This document shows, in pieces, positions 18,802 to 28,024 of a DNA stretch of 64,000 nt. Source of the stretch: Aggregatibacter segnis ATCC 33393 (GTDB taxonomy: Bacteria > Pseudomonadota > Gammaproteobacteria > Enterobacterales > Pasteurellaceae); assembly GCF_000185305.1 (NCBI RefSeq), contig NZ_GL622200.1, forward strand, positions 1,394,358-1,458,357. The letters run 5' to 3'. Below the pieces are notes generated by a model. The model ran no database searches, was not told where the DNA came from, and was given only the letters and a program-made list of their open reading frames with translations. Position 1 is the stretch's first letter, and the number at the start of each line of letters is the position of its first letter. The translations under genes were made by a program, and so were the position numbers.

Positions 18802-20091
18802 CTATTTTTTCTGCTCACGAGCCACGGCGCGGTAGCCGATATCACGGCGATAAAAACGACCATTCCATTGAATTTGTTCAGCCAGTTTTAGTGCTTTCTG
18901 TTGAGCCTCAAATACGCTTTCACCCAATGCCGTTGCACAAAGTACGCGACCGCCATTGGTAACTAACTTGCCCGCTTTCGCTTCTACGCCTGCCAAAAAA
19001 ACTTTCTCATTTTTGACCGCATTTTGTGGCAAGCCGCTGATTTCAGCGCCTTTGCGATAATCCCCCGGATAACCTTCTGCTGCTAAGACAATACCTAAAG
19101 AAGCCTTCGGGTTCCATTGGGATTTCACTTCGTCCAAGTTGCCATCACAGGCTTTAAGACAAAGTTCCACCAAATCCGATTCCAAACGCAACATAATCGG
19201 TTGGGTTTCCGGATCACCGAAGCGGCAGTTAAATTCGATCACTTTTGGCTGGCCATTTGGCATGATCATCAAACCGGCATACAAGAAACCGGTGTAAACA
19301 TTGCCCTCTGCCGCCATGCCGTTGACTGTCGGATAGATCACTTCACGCATCACGCGATCATGAATTTCCGGTGTCACTACTGGCGCAGGAGAATAAGCCC
19401 CCATGCCGCCGGTGTTCAAGCCCGTGTCTTTTTCACCCACACGTTTATGGTCTTGGCTGGTCGCCATAGGTTCGACGTTTTTGCCATCCACCATGACGAT
19501 AAAGCTCGCCTCTTCGCCATCTAAAAATTCTTCAATGACCACTCGACTGCCTGCTTCACCAAAGGCATTGCCGGACAACATATCGCGCACCGCGTCTTCC
19601 GCTTCTTGCAACGTCATCGCCACAATCACGCCTTTGCCTGCCGCCAAGCCATCCGCTTTAACGACAATTGGTGCACCTTTTTCACGCAAATAAGACAATG
19701 CCGGTTCGACCTCAGTGAAGTTTTGATATTCTGCCGTTGGGATTTTATGACGGGCTAAGAAATCTTTAGTAAAAGCTTTTGAACCTTCCAATTGCGCTGC
19801 CGCTTGCGTTGGACCAAAAATTTTCAATCCCGCTGCACGAAACGCATCCACCACGCCAATCACAAGCGGTGCTTCAGGCCCCACGATCGTTAAACCAATG
19901 TGGTTATCTTGGGCAAATTTAACCAACGCAGGAACATCCGTTGCACTGATATTCACGTTCTCGACCTTTTGTTCTAACGCTGTTCCCGCATTGCCCGGTG
20001 CAACGAAAATTTTATCTGCTAATGGAGATTGCGCCGCTTTCCAAGCAAGGGCGTGTTCACGACCGCCATTTCCGATGATGAGGATATTCAT
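18802..20091 (-). CDS. purD: Phosphoribosylamine-glycine ligase
   Basis: ATP-grasp enzyme of the second step of purine synthesis, joining glycine to phosphoribosylamine. Start ATG at 20091 gives MNILIIGNGGREHALAWKA and 429 residues, the same as E. coli PurD, with AAGGAC upstream; an in-frame extension to 20136 adds unrelated sequence. Seen are GPEAPLVIGVVDAF, VVKADGLAAGKGVIVA, the ATP-grasp GGMGAYSPAP and EFNCRFGDPETQ. It follows purH on the same strand after a 190-base gap holding a hairpin-rich element. Confidence 0.95.
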   Translation of the reverse strand: MNILIIGNGGREHALAWKAAQSPLADKIFVAPGNAGTALEQKVENVNISATDVPALVKFAQDNHIGLTIVGPEAPLVIGVVDAFRAAGLKIFGPTQAAAQLEGSKAFTKDFLARHKIPTAEYQNFTEVEPALSYLREKGAPIVVKADGLAAGKGVIVAMTLQEAEDAVRDMLSGNAFGEAGSRVVIEEFLDGEEASFIVMVDGKNVEPMATSQDHKRVGEKDTGLNTGGMGAYSPAPVVTPEIHDRVMREVIYPTVNGMAAEGNVYTGFLYAGLMIMPNGQPKVIEFNCRFGDPETQPIMLRLESDLVELCLKACDGNLDEVKSQWNPKASLGIVLAAEGYPGDYRKGAEISGLPQNAVKNEKVFLAGVEAKAGKLVTNGGRVLCATALGESVFEAQQKALKLAEQIQWNGRFYRRDIGYRAVAREQKK

Positions 20092-20120
20092 GTTGTAGTC
20101 CTTGTGTCTTTTTGAATTTA

Positions 20121-20241
20121 ATCCCCTCTTTAGCAAAGAGGGGTAGGGGAGATTTGGCAGAGGTTATTTCAACCTCATAGTACATTTAGCATCGTTTAAA
20201 TCTCCCCCCCCAGCCCCCTCTTTACGAAAGAGGGGGGATAA
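20121..20241. repeat. Hairpin-rich repeat element (REP/MITE-like) between purH and purD
   Basis: Three hairpins follow each other: CCCCTCTTT-AGC-AAAGAGGGG (20123-20143), AGGTT-ATTTC-AACCT (20161-20175) and CCCCCTCTTTACGAAAGAGGGG (20214-20235). The outer two also have complementary flanks (GGGGAGATTT near 20146, AAATCTCCCC near 20198), so the whole element can fold into one cruciform. It encodes nothing and lacks a transposase. It looks like a dispersed intergenic repeat and lies inside the likely purH-purD transcript. Confidence 0.65.
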
Positions 20242-20283
20242 GTAAAAAAGTAAGTCGCTCATTGAGCGAAGTAACGACATAAA

Positions 20284-21885
20284 TTAATGACGGAAATGCC
20301 GCATTCCGGTCAATACCATCACCATATTATGTTCATCTGCCGCATCAATCACTTCCTGATCGCGCATTGAGCCGCCCGGATGAATGACACATTGAATGCC
20401 TACTTTCGCCGCCGCATCAATGCCATCACGGAATGGGAAGAACGCATCGGATGCCATCACACAACCGGCTACTTCCAAGCCTTCATCTTGCGCTTTAATC
20501 CCGGCAATTTTGGCCGAATACACGCGACTCATTTGACCTGCACCAATGCCAATGGTTTGGTTATCTTTGGCGTAAACAATGGCATTCGATTTCACAAATT
20601 TCGCCACTTTCCAGCAGAATAATAAATCTTTCAATTCTTGTTCGGTTGGTTGACGTTTACTGACCACTTTTAAGTCATCCAAGCCCACCATGCCTAAATC
20701 CGCCTCTTGCACCAACAAGCCGCCATTCACGCGTTTGAAATCTAAACGTTGGGTACGGGCTTGCCATTCTCCACATTCAAGCAAACGGACATTTTTCTTA
20801 CGTTTCACCACTTCAACAGCTTCTGCAGACACTTTCGGTGCGATAATCACTTCCACAAATTGACGTTCTACAATTTCATTTGCCGTTTTTTCGTCTAATT
20901 CACGGTTAAACGCAATGATGCCACCAAAGGCTGAGGTTGGGTCTGTTTGATAGGCGCGATTGTAGGCGTCTAAAATGTCTTTGCCTAAGGCCACGCCGCA
21001 CGGATTGGCGTGTTTCACAATCACGCAGGCCGGCTCATCAAATTCTTTTACACATTCAAGGGCTGCGTCGGTGTCGGCAATATTATTGTAAGACAAGGCT
21101 TTACCTTGCAGTTGGTTTGCCGTCGCCACACTCGCTTCTTTTACATTGAGATCCACATAAAACGCGGCATTTTGATGGGCATTTTCGCCGTAACGCATGG
21201 TTTGTTTACGCACGAAGTTCAAATTTAAAGTCCGTGGGAATTGACCGCACTTCGCCTCCGCATCTTCTTCAGCGGCAACATGATAAGGTTTCACCAACTG
21301 ACCGAAATAGTTCGCGATCATGGAATCGTATTGCGCGGTGTGTTCAAATGCTTTGATAGCAAGATCAAAACGGGTTTCCAGGGTTAAGCTGTTTTGATGT
21401 TGATCCATTTCGGCAAGAATGGCATCAAAATCCTGATTGTTCACGACAATCGCCACATCTTTATGGTTTTTCGCGGCAGAGCGCACCATGGTTGGGCCGC
21501 CGATATCAATATTTTCCACGGCATCTTCTAACGTGCAATTTGGTTTTGCCACGGTTGCGGCGAAAGGATATAAATTCACCACCACCATATCAATGCCTTC
21601 AATGCCGTGTTGCTGCATGATCGCATCATCCGTACCACGACGACCTAAAATCCCACCGTGCACTTTCGGGTGTAAGGTTTTCACGCGACCGTCCATCATT
21701 TCCGGAAAACCGGTGTAATCGGACACTTCGGTTACCGGCAAGCCGTTTTGTTCTAACAGTTTTGCCGTACCGCCGGTGGAAAGCAGCTTAACACCGCGTT
21801 TTACGAGGCCTTGGGCAAATTCCACAATACCGGATTTATCGGACACGCTAAGCAATGCTTGGCGAATGGGACGAGTTGATTGCAT
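20284..21885 (-). CDS. purH: Bifunctional AICAR transformylase / IMP cyclohydrolase
   Basis: Catalyses the last two steps of IMP synthesis. From ATG at 21885 (TCAAAGGAAAT upstream) the product has 533 residues (E. coli 529) and begins [19 protein letters not shown], the MGS-like cyclohydrolase domain ([19 protein letters not shown] region, [15 protein letters not shown]), followed by the transformylase domain with [13 protein letters not shown] and the C-terminal [17 protein letters not shown]. The in-frame extension to 22032 crosses the operator and promoter and is not coding. A PurR box lies within the promoter. First gene of the pur block. Confidence 0.96.
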   Translation of the reverse strand: MQSTRPIRQALLSVSDKSGIVEFAQGLVKRGVKLLSTGGTAKLLEQNGLPVTEVSDYTGFPEMMDGRVKTLHPKVHGGILGRRGTDDAIMQQHGIEGIDMVVVNLYPFAATVAKPNCTLEDAVENIDIGGPTMVRSAAKNHKDVAIVVNNQDFDAILAEMDQHQNSLTLETRFDLAIKAFEHTAQYDSMIANYFGQLVKPYHVAAEEDAEAKCGQFPRTLNLNFVRKQTMRYGENAHQNAAFYVDLNVKEASVATANQLQGKALSYNNIADTDAALECVKEFDEPACVIVKHANPCGVALGKDILDAYNRAYQTDPTSAFGGIIAFNRELDEKTANEIVERQFVEVIIAPKVSAEAVEVVKRKKNVRLLECGEWQARTQRLDFKRVNGGLLVQEADLGMVGLDDLKVVSKRQPTEQELKDLLFCWKVAKFVKSNAIVYAKDNQTIGIGAGQMSRVYSAKIAGIKAQDEGLEVAGCVMASDAFFPFRDGIDAAAKVGIQCVIHPGGSMRDQEVIDAADEHNMVMVLTGMRHFRH

Positions 21886-21927
21886 GAATAATTTCCTTTG
21901 ATTTATGAAGTAAATTTGAGGTGGCGT

Positions 21928-21956
21928 ATTATAACGCAAACGTTTGCGTTTATGTA
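21928..21956 (-). promoter_or_regulatory. purH promoter with PurR operator between -35 and -10
   Basis: The perfect palindrome ACGCAAACGTTTGCGT at 21934-21949 equals the PurR consensus. On the minus strand TATAAT (21928-21933) lies directly after it and a weak -35 (TACATA, 21951-21956) directly before it, 17 bases apart, so bound PurR would cover the promoter. This implies purine repression of purH-purD. Confidence 0.88.
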
Positions 21957-22025
21957 GAAATGCACGAAAAATTTGTAAAAAAGTGCGGTCGTTTTTAAAG
22001 GCATTTTTACATTTGAACAAAAGAA

Positions 22026-22059
22026 AAAGCACGAATCCGCTTTCACAAATTCGTGCTTT
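22026..22059 (-). terminator. Terminator after the PTS remnant / rsmC
   Basis: AAAGCACGAAT (22026-22036) and ATTCGTGCTTT (22049-22059) form an 11-base perfect stem; on the minus strand it is followed by CTTTTGTTC. It was presumably the terminator of the lost PTS gene and now can end rsmC transcription. Confidence 0.75.
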
Positions 22060-22074
22060 CTCAAGGTTGGCAAA

Positions 22075-22308
22075 CTATGCTTTGGCTTGCGCCCGTTTCA
22101 CTAAAATCGTGGAAAGGCTGAATGCCACAATAAAGGAAACGGCCATGCCAATGCTGTACATGGCAAGGCTGTCCGGTTTAATCGACGGAATCCCTAAGAA
22201 ACCTGCCGCACCAAGGAATGGGTTACCCCCAAACTTACGAGTGGCGGAGAAACCAAGCAATACCGGCAAAAATACAAACGGTGCGTTCGCAATGGTGTTA
22301 ATAACGCA
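22075..22308 (-). pseudogene. Remnant of a sucrose/trehalose-type PTS EIIC permease
   Basis: On the minus strand an open stretch of 77 codons directly after the rsmC stop reads NTIANAPFVFLPVLLGFSA, then TRKFGGNPFLGA, which is the conserved loop of glucose-superfamily EIIBC permeases for sucrose, trehalose or beta-glucosides. It then runs straight into AGFLGIPSIKPDSLAMYSIG and a final membrane helix ending KRAQAKA, which is the extreme C-terminus of such proteins. The start, the EIIB domain and roughly the middle 200-300 residues between these two motifs are missing, as if by an in-frame deletion. No start codon with a ribosome site is present. The stretch is a decayed gene, overlapping nothing else. 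Confidence 0.75.
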
Positions 22309-22316
22309 CTATTCAC

Positions 22317-23321
22317 TTATCCGCGCACTGAATATACCTTAAATTTGTTATTTTTCGCCAATACCTCATGGCTGCCGAAATGTTGATCCATCCAGTCGGC
22401 ATAAGGCAAAAAGGCATTCGCCACAATGCGCAATTCACCACCGGCTTTAAGATGCCATTTTGCTTGTTTAATCAATTCGTTAACGGCAGTATAAGCCGTA
22501 TCAATGCCATCATGAAATGGTGGGTTGGAAATGATCAGGTCAAATTTTCCTTCCACATGAGAAAACACATCGCTTGCCAGCACCGTGCCTTGCAACTGAT
22601 TTTCTCGCAACGTTCGCTGTGCCGATTCAAGCGCCATGGCGTGAATATCCGTCATTACAAGCTTGGTTTTCGGATGATGTTTTTGAATGTAACTGCCAAT
22701 CACACCAGCGCCACAACCGATATCCAGTACATCGCCCGACACATTTTTTAACGTGGACAACAATAATGCAGTGCCGCCATCCAGTTCAGCGGCGCTGAAG
22801 ACGCCAGGCAACGCATACACGGTGACATCGGCAAGTTGTGGGTGTTGGTAGGATTTCCAGAAGGAATTCAGCTCAAAGTGCGGTGGATTTTTTAACTGAA
22901 AATGATAAAGACTACAACGACGGGCAGAGTCGATTTTGTGAATATCGCCGAAGTCCGCAAGCCTATTTTCGGCGGAACGTACGCCGCTACGATTTTCGCC
23001 GACAATGAGTATTTCTTGTCCCACCGGGCTTTTGGCAAGCATTTGCATTAATTGGAAATGGCATTCCTGCTTGTTCTTCGTCCAATAAAACAGGATCAAA
23101 TCGGCTTGGCGTTGAAATTCGAGGGAAAAATCCACCGCACTTTGTTGCTTTTGATTTTCTCGGTTGGCGTAATCAAAATACCAACTCCAAGCGCGGGCGT
23201 TAAAACCTTGGCGTCGTAAATGGGAAAGAAACTCATCGTTCACCGCGCCGGTAAGCAATAATGATTTCCCCGTTAAAAAATCTAAATGCCGCTCCAACAC
23301 TTCGCTTTCTGCACAAATCAC
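22317..23321 (-). CDS. rsmC: 16S rRNA m2G1207 methyltransferase
   Basis: Methylates guanosine 1207 of 16S rRNA in the 30S subunit. The 334-residue product has the duplicated methyltransferase layout of RsmC: a degenerate N-terminal domain and an active C-terminal domain with DIGCGAGVIGSYI near residue 198 and the catalytic NPPF in IISNPPFHDGI near 263. Start GTG at 23321 gives ICAESEVLERHLDFL, as in related proteins. Two uptake signals lie within the gene. It is divergent from holD, with 67 bases between. Confidence 0.92.
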   Translation of the reverse strand: MICAESEVLERHLDFLTGKSLLLTGAVNDEFLSHLRRQGFNARAWSWYFDYANRENQKQQSAVDFSLEFQRQADLILFYWTKNKQECHFQLMQMLAKSPVGQEILIVGENRSGVRSAENRLADFGDIHKIDSARRCSLYHFQLKNPPHFELNSFWKSYQHPQLADVTVYALPGVFSAAELDGGTALLLSTLKNVSGDVLDIGCGAGVIGSYIQKHHPKTKLVMTDIHAMALESAQRTLRENQLQGTVLASDVFSHVEGKFDLIISNPPFHDGIDTAYTAVNELIKQAKWHLKAGGELRIVANAFLPYADWMDQHFGSHEVLAKNNKFKVYSVRG

Positions 23322-23388
23322 GCTATTAATCCTCTGCCTTATTGGTTAAAATGGGCGCCCATTATACTGGATTGAATTGATTTTAGAT

Positions 23389-23829
23389 ATGCAAGAAACG
23401 CGCCAACCTTACTCCCGTCGAGATGTATTACTGCAACAAATGGGCATTAGCCAATGGCAGTTAGTGCGCCCGGAAGCATTGAAAGGCGCAATGAATATCA
23501 CTGTCGCCGAGCCTATTCGTTTGATTATCATCAGTCAGCAAAATCTATTGCAACAGCCTGTTGTGCAGGATGTGTTACGCAGCCTGAACCTGGATAGCGA
23601 GCAAGTATTAAACATCACCTTTGAACAGCTTGCTTATTTGCAAGTTAACCATAAAGTCAGTTATTGGTTGCTTTCTCAAAACACCTTGGAAAATGACCGC
23701 ACTTTACCTCTCCCACAACCGTTAAATGTGTGGCAGTCTGGTGATCTTGAGGAATTTAAACAACATCCGCAGGCAAAACGCCAACTTTGGCAAACCATTC
23801 AGCAATCCCCTTCCATCAATGCCGAATAA
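23389..23829 (+). CDS. holD: DNA polymerase III psi subunit
   Basis: Small clamp-loader-associated subunit that bridges the gamma complex (through chi) to SSB. The product from ATG at 23389 has 146 residues with RRDVLLQQMGISQWQLVRPE near the N-terminus, the conserved start of HolD, and NVWQSGDLEEF near the end. E. coli HolD has 137 residues. No strong ribosome site is visible and a TTG four codons upstream is possible. A -10-like TATACT (23363) precedes it. rimI follows 12 bases downstream, the same pairing as in E. coli. Confidence 0.9.
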   Translation: MQETRQPYSRRDVLLQQMGISQWQLVRPEALKGAMNITVAEPIRLIIISQQNLLQQPVVQDVLRSLNLDSEQVLNITFEQLAYLQVNHKVSYWLLSQNTLENDRTLPLPQPLNVWQSGDLEEFKQHPQAKRQLWQTIQQSPSINAE

Positions 23830-23841
23830 CAAGGATCTGTC

Positions 23842-24285
23842 GTGATAAGCATTTCGCCCATTGAAGCACAAGATTTTGACGCACTTTATGCCATTGAGCA
23901 GGCGGCTCACGCCGTGCCTTGGAGTTTAGGTACGCTGAAAAATAACCAAGGCGAGCGTTATCTCAATTTAAAGATCGCCGAAGGCCATCAGATTTACGGA
24001 TTTGCCATTTGTCAGACGGTGTTAGATGAAGCCACCCTGTTTAATATTGCTATCGATCCGAAAAAACAAGGCTTGGGACTCGGACGACAGCTCTTAAACG
24101 AGCTCATCACCCAACTCAGACAAAAAGGCATTTTGACATTGTGGCTAGAAGTACGTGAATCCAATAAAAAAGCCCAAGCGCTTTATGATTCGCTGGGCTT
24201 TAATCAAGTGGATATCCGTAAAAACTATTACCCGACGCCTGATGGAAAACGGGAAAATGCCGTGGTCATGGCGGTCTATTTATAA
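23842..24285 (+). CDS. rimI: Ribosomal protein S18 N-terminal alanine acetyltransferase
   Basis: GNAT-family enzyme that acetylates the N-terminal alanine of S18. The 147-residue product has the acetyl-CoA loop PKKQGLGLGRQLLNELI near residue 73 and the C-terminal LWLEVRESNKKAQALYDSLGF. It starts with GTG at 23842, supported by AAGGA six bases upstream. Length matches E. coli RimI (148). Downstream of holD in one short operon; recC converges on it with 2 bases between the stops. Confidence 0.93.
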   Translation: MISISPIEAQDFDALYAIEQAAHAVPWSLGTLKNNQGERYLNLKIAEGHQIYGFAICQTVLDEATLFNIAIDPKKQGLGLGRQLLNELITQLRQKGILTLWLEVRESNKKAQALYDSLGFNQVDIRKNYYPTPDGKRENAVVMAVYL

Positions 24286-24287
24286 GG

Positions 24288-27200
24288 TTATTTTTCCGTT
24301 TTAATCGCTTGCAACATCGGCACAAACCACGCTTTCACCTGCTGATTTATCCAATTCAAATCTAATTCCTGCGTTTGTACCAACACACGTTGCCAATATA
24401 AATCGCCACGGGAATGATCATCACCTTCAGCAATTTTTATTAACTGTGCTAAACACTTATCAACATCTACTTCATCTTCGTTAGCAATCTGTTTTCGGTA
24501 TGCCTCAATGCCCTGTGTTGGAATCAACTGTAATTGTGCCTGCCCTGCTAAATAGCTTTCGACATAAATTTGCAGTTGCGCAAGGGCATCCTGCTGAGAC
24601 ACCACTTGAAAAATCTCGCGTTTGTCCTTGCCTTGGAAAAGGGATTCCGTCGGCTGTGGCTGCGTTGCACACAACAATAAATGATACAGCCACGCTTCAA
24701 TACGATCTTTGTCTTTGACGGTGGCCATGCGCCAAGTCACACGCTGTAACGGGTCACCATATAAATGGGAGATATTGCCTGATAAGGTGATATTACCGAA
24801 TGCTGTCGGCAAGGTCATTTGTACAAAACGGTTTTGTGGCGTTTGTTCCACATAATCGGCAATATATTGTTTAAATTCTCCCACTTCATCCAATAATTTA
24901 TTGGCGTAGAGTGTCGCAAATTCACCTCTTGGCAATACGCCTTTCACCTTCAAATGATCAAAAAACGCGTCGATTTGGTATTCATCAACATCAACCAAAT
25001 CCGCATGAATCAGGTATTTCTCTAAGCCATTATTCAAAACGAAATTTTCACTGTCGGCGATACTTTCTTCTTGCTCGGAAAAATTCACACCGAGCCGGCG
25101 CTCAAAGAAAAATTTCACCGGATTTTTTACAAATGCCACCAAACGAGAAAATTCAATCTCCGTTTCTTGCTCGAAATCCTCCTGCGCTATCGCTGGTTGA
25201 ATAAAATCCGACAATGCTTGATTGGATTGTGAATTCACCAAAGGCAACCATTGTTGCGCAAAAGAAGGGCTAAAAGTGCGGTCGTTTTTTTCAAAGTTTT
25301 TTCGACTAAATGCCGTCATGCCGTGTTGTTGCACCAGCAATGCCCGCCAATCCTTGCCTTCATTCGGCAGATTTTCCACGATGTAATCCAACAATTGGCT
25401 CACCAATACGGAGGGCTCACGCTCTTGATTATCTGAAATAGAACGTCCGATGTAGCTGATATACAAATATTCCTGCGCAGACAGCAAAGCCTCAAGGAAC
25501 AAGTAACGATCATCATCACGGCGCGCACGATCGCCTTTAATGCGGTGATACTGCATTAAGTCAAAACTATTTGGCGGCTGTTGACGTGGGTATTCACCGT
25601 CATTCATCCCGAGCAGGCAGACCACTTTAAATGGAATAGAACGCATCGGCAACAACGTGCAGAAATTCACTTTGCCGGCTAAAAAACGGTAGTGATTCGG
25701 GTTTTCTTCTAACGCACCAATCATGACATCTGCCACAACATCAACCGCCAAGCGCTCGTCAAAATGCACATCCTGTAACTGTTCTGCAAATTGCTGAATC
25801 ACGTCTTTAATATAAAATAAGGTTTCTTCGGTTTCCGTAGTCACGGCAAAGAAACGATCCGTTAAGGTCAACAAATGTTGTTGCCATTGCGCCACGGAAT
25901 AACGTTGTTGCAACGTTTTGAACCAATCTGACAATGCGGCAATAAATTCAGCCAACTGCCCTGCCAGCTGACCTTTTAAGCCGAAACTGTTGTCCAATCC
26001 AAGGCTGTCTTGCCAAATACCATTTTCTTCCCGTAAGGCATACCCCAACAACATGCGTTCTAAGCCGGCTTGCCAAGAATTGTAGTTGTTTTGAGTCTCA
26101 CCATGAGGTTCTGCAGGTTGTTTCTCTAAACCAAAACGCACGCCGGCATTTTTCACCCAATCTCGAATTTGCGCCAAATCCTGCAATTCAATATTAAAGC
26201 GTTGGCGTATTGCCGGCACATCTAACAGCGCTAACACATCTTCTGCACTAAAAATGCTTTCTTTGAGCTGCAATAAAGAGAGGAACCCGGCAATAATCAC
26301 ATCATTTTCCGATAATTTGTTATCCGAAATCGAAAATGGAATGGCAGTTTGCGGCGTAGCATGTTGCCTGAAAACCGCGCGAATATAAGGCGTGTATTTA
26401 TCAATATCCGCCACCATCACGATGATGTCTTTTGGAGTCAAATGGGGATTTTCTTGCAATAAATGCAGCAGATAATCCTGCAAGACTTCCACTTCCCGCA
26501 TCGTGCTGTGGCAAGAATGGAAGGTTAAAGTGCGGTCATTTTCTTGATAGTTTAACGGCTCACTGCCACTCGGCATAAGGTGCAAAATCTGATGTTGAAT
26601 TTGACTCAATAAATTCCGCGGTTCAATCTCCGCATAGGCAGAAATCTCATTCGGTTCCAACTGCGTTAATAAATAAGAAAAATCGCGTCCCAATTTTCCC
26701 CATGAAGCCAACAAAGGATTGCCGACTTGCAATTTTTCCTGTGCGTAAGTCACCTCCCATTGGCGCTCAGCCTGCGCAATTTGTTCTGCGGATAACAACG
26801 GTTTATTCGCTTGATTGAAATAATCGGTACGAGTACGCAATGCTAATTTTTCGACAAATGAGGGATCCACAATGTCTCCCCAATATTCCTGACAAGGATT
26901 ATTGAAGAACAAATGCACATCACAATATGCGCTAATAGCTTGAAAAATTTCTAAATACGCTTTCGGCAAGGCCGGAATACCGAAAATGAAAAGGCGTTCC
27001 GGCAAAAAGAGCTGTCGATTTTCACGGAGTTTTTCTAACAATAATTGGTGTAAATGCGCTCGATGTTGCACCCAATCTAATCCGGTTTCCGTTTTGACCG
27101 CCTGCACCAACGCCCGCCATAGGCTCGCCTGCCATGCGATATTTTGTTCAATCTGTGCCGATAAACGATCGTGATTAAGATTTAATTGGGTTTCAATTTG

Positions 27201-27683
27201 ATGACGAATCTCCGCATCACGATGTGTCTCCCAAGCAGCGATCCAGTTCGGGCGATAAACCAAATATTGATCGAATAAATCAGCGATTTTCCCAGCAAGT
27301 TGATAGAGTTTAAATTGCTCCGATTGCACAGAATGCGCCAGATAATGGCGTAAAGGATGGAAAGCCTCTTGCTGTAAATATTGAGGAATTAAGCGCATTA
27401 AACGCCACATCATGGCGTTTTTATTAAATTGATTGCTTTGCGCCACATCGGGCAAGTTTTCTGCATACAGCTGCCAAATAAAACTGGCGGGCATCGGAAA
27501 CGCAAAATTTGCTGCAATGCCTTTTTGCTCTGCGATTTGTAACTGTAACCATTGTGCCATGCCCGGACTTTGTACCAGCACCGTTTCCGGCTGTAATGGG
27601 TTGCTCAGCGGTTGACGTTGAATTAATTCAACGAGAATGTCCTTTTGCACCTCAAGTTGATTCGAATGATAAACAGTAAACAC
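24288..27683 (-). CDS. recC: Exodeoxyribonuclease V gamma subunit
   Basis: Subunit of the RecBCD helicase-nuclease that processes double-strand breaks and recognises Chi. The 1131-residue product starts MFTVYHSNQLEVQKDILVEL, has QSPGMAQWLQLQIAEQKGIAANFAFPMPA in the N-terminal region (seen in parts), a central LLGMNDGEYPRQQPP motif and the C-terminal nuclease-like fold. E. coli RecC has 1122. recB and recD are not in the window. It lies downstream of comNOPQ on the same strand, only 38 bases after comQ, so it may be partly co-transcribed with competence genes. Two uptake signals lie within the gene. Confidence 0.95.
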   Translation of the reverse strand: MFTVYHSNQLEVQKDILVELIQRQPLSNPLQPETVLVQSPGMAQWLQLQIAEQKGIAANFAFPMPASFIWQLYAENLPDVAQSNQFNKNAMMWRLMRLIPQYLQQEAFHPLRHYLAHSVQSEQFKLYQLAGKIADLFDQYLVYRPNWIAAWETHRDAEIRHQIETQLNLNHDRLSAQIEQNIAWQASLWRALVQAVKTETGLDWVQHRAHLHQLLLEKLRENRQLFLPERLFIFGIPALPKAYLEIFQAISAYCDVHLFFNNPCQEYWGDIVDPSFVEKLALRTRTDYFNQANKPLLSAEQIAQAERQWEVTYAQEKLQVGNPLLASWGKLGRDFSYLLTQLEPNEISAYAEIEPRNLLSQIQHQILHLMPSGSEPLNYQENDRTLTFHSCHSTMREVEVLQDYLLHLLQENPHLTPKDIIVMVADIDKYTPYIRAVFRQHATPQTAIPFSISDNKLSENDVIIAGFLSLLQLKESIFSAEDVLALLDVPAIRQRFNIELQDLAQIRDWVKNAGVRFGLEKQPAEPHGETQNNYNSWQAGLERMLLGYALREENGIWQDSLGLDNSFGLKGQLAGQLAEFIAALSDWFKTLQQRYSVAQWQQHLLTLTDRFFAVTTETEETLFYIKDVIQQFAEQLQDVHFDERLAVDVVADVMIGALEENPNHYRFLAGKVNFCTLLPMRSIPFKVVCLLGMNDGEYPRQQPPNSFDLMQYHRIKGDRARRDDDRYLFLEALLSAQEYLYISYIGRSISDNQEREPSVLVSQLLDYIVENLPNEGKDWRALLVQQHGMTAFSRKNFEKNDRTFSPSFAQQWLPLVNSQSNQALSDFIQPAIAQEDFEQETEIEFSRLVAFVKNPVKFFFERRLGVNFSEQEESIADSENFVLNNGLEKYLIHADLVDVDEYQIDAFFDHLKVKGVLPRGEFATLYANKLLDEVGEFKQYIADYVEQTPQNRFVQMTLPTAFGNITLSGNISHLYGDPLQRVTWRMATVKDKDRIEAWLYHLLLCATQPQPTESLFQGKDKREIFQVVSQQDALAQLQIYVESYLAGQAQLQLIPTQGIEAYRKQIANEDEVDVDKCLAQLIKIAEGDDHSRGDLYWQRVLVQTQELDLNWINQQVKAWFVPMLQAIKTEK

Positions 27684-27721
27684 GCCGCCTCCGGAAATTC
27701 GCTCAAATATAACTTGCGCTA

Positions 27722-28024
27722 TTATAAACGAATTTCACCCCGAGGATATTTCACCGTAACCTGATTTTGCGTGCACGTAATATGAAAATGAATGTGATTT
27801 TGGTGAATACTGCTTTCGCAAGAGAGACCAAGAAACTGGCGTTGTCGTTGATTTTCGGCAAGTTGGAGGGCTTGAAAACGTTGATAAATTTCCACCGCAC
27901 TTTTGCGTTGCACATTTCCCCATTGGTTAAACGTGAGGAAAAGCCCGCTGAATACAGATAAGGTCACCAACAAGGACACCAAGCTCATGCCTTTGTGATT
28001 AATTTTTGGGAACGACAAAATCAT
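27722..28024 (-). CDS. comQ: Competence pseudopilin-like protein ComQ
   Basis: Last of four type IV pilin-like genes needed for DNA uptake in Haemophilus. The 100-residue product has a prepilin-like segment: basic start, then HKG/MSLVSLLVTLSVFSGLFL as a membrane helix, followed by a short globular part with two cysteines (SCESS and ITCTQ). The fifth mature residue is Ser rather than Glu. It overlaps the end of comP by 26 bases. Assignment rests on the four-gene arrangement upstream of recC, which I recall as HI0938-HI0941 followed by recC in H. influenzae. Confidence 0.8.
   Translation of the reverse strand: MILSFPKINHKGMSLVSLLVTLSVFSGLFLTFNQWGNVQRKSAVEIYQRFQALQLAENQRQRQFLGLSCESSIHQNHIHFHITCTQNQVTVKYPRGEIRL

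Noticed and set aside
20105..20280. An insertion sequence between purH and purD
   Set aside because: There is no transposase frame; only short palindromes remain, so it is listed as a REP/MITE-like repeat.
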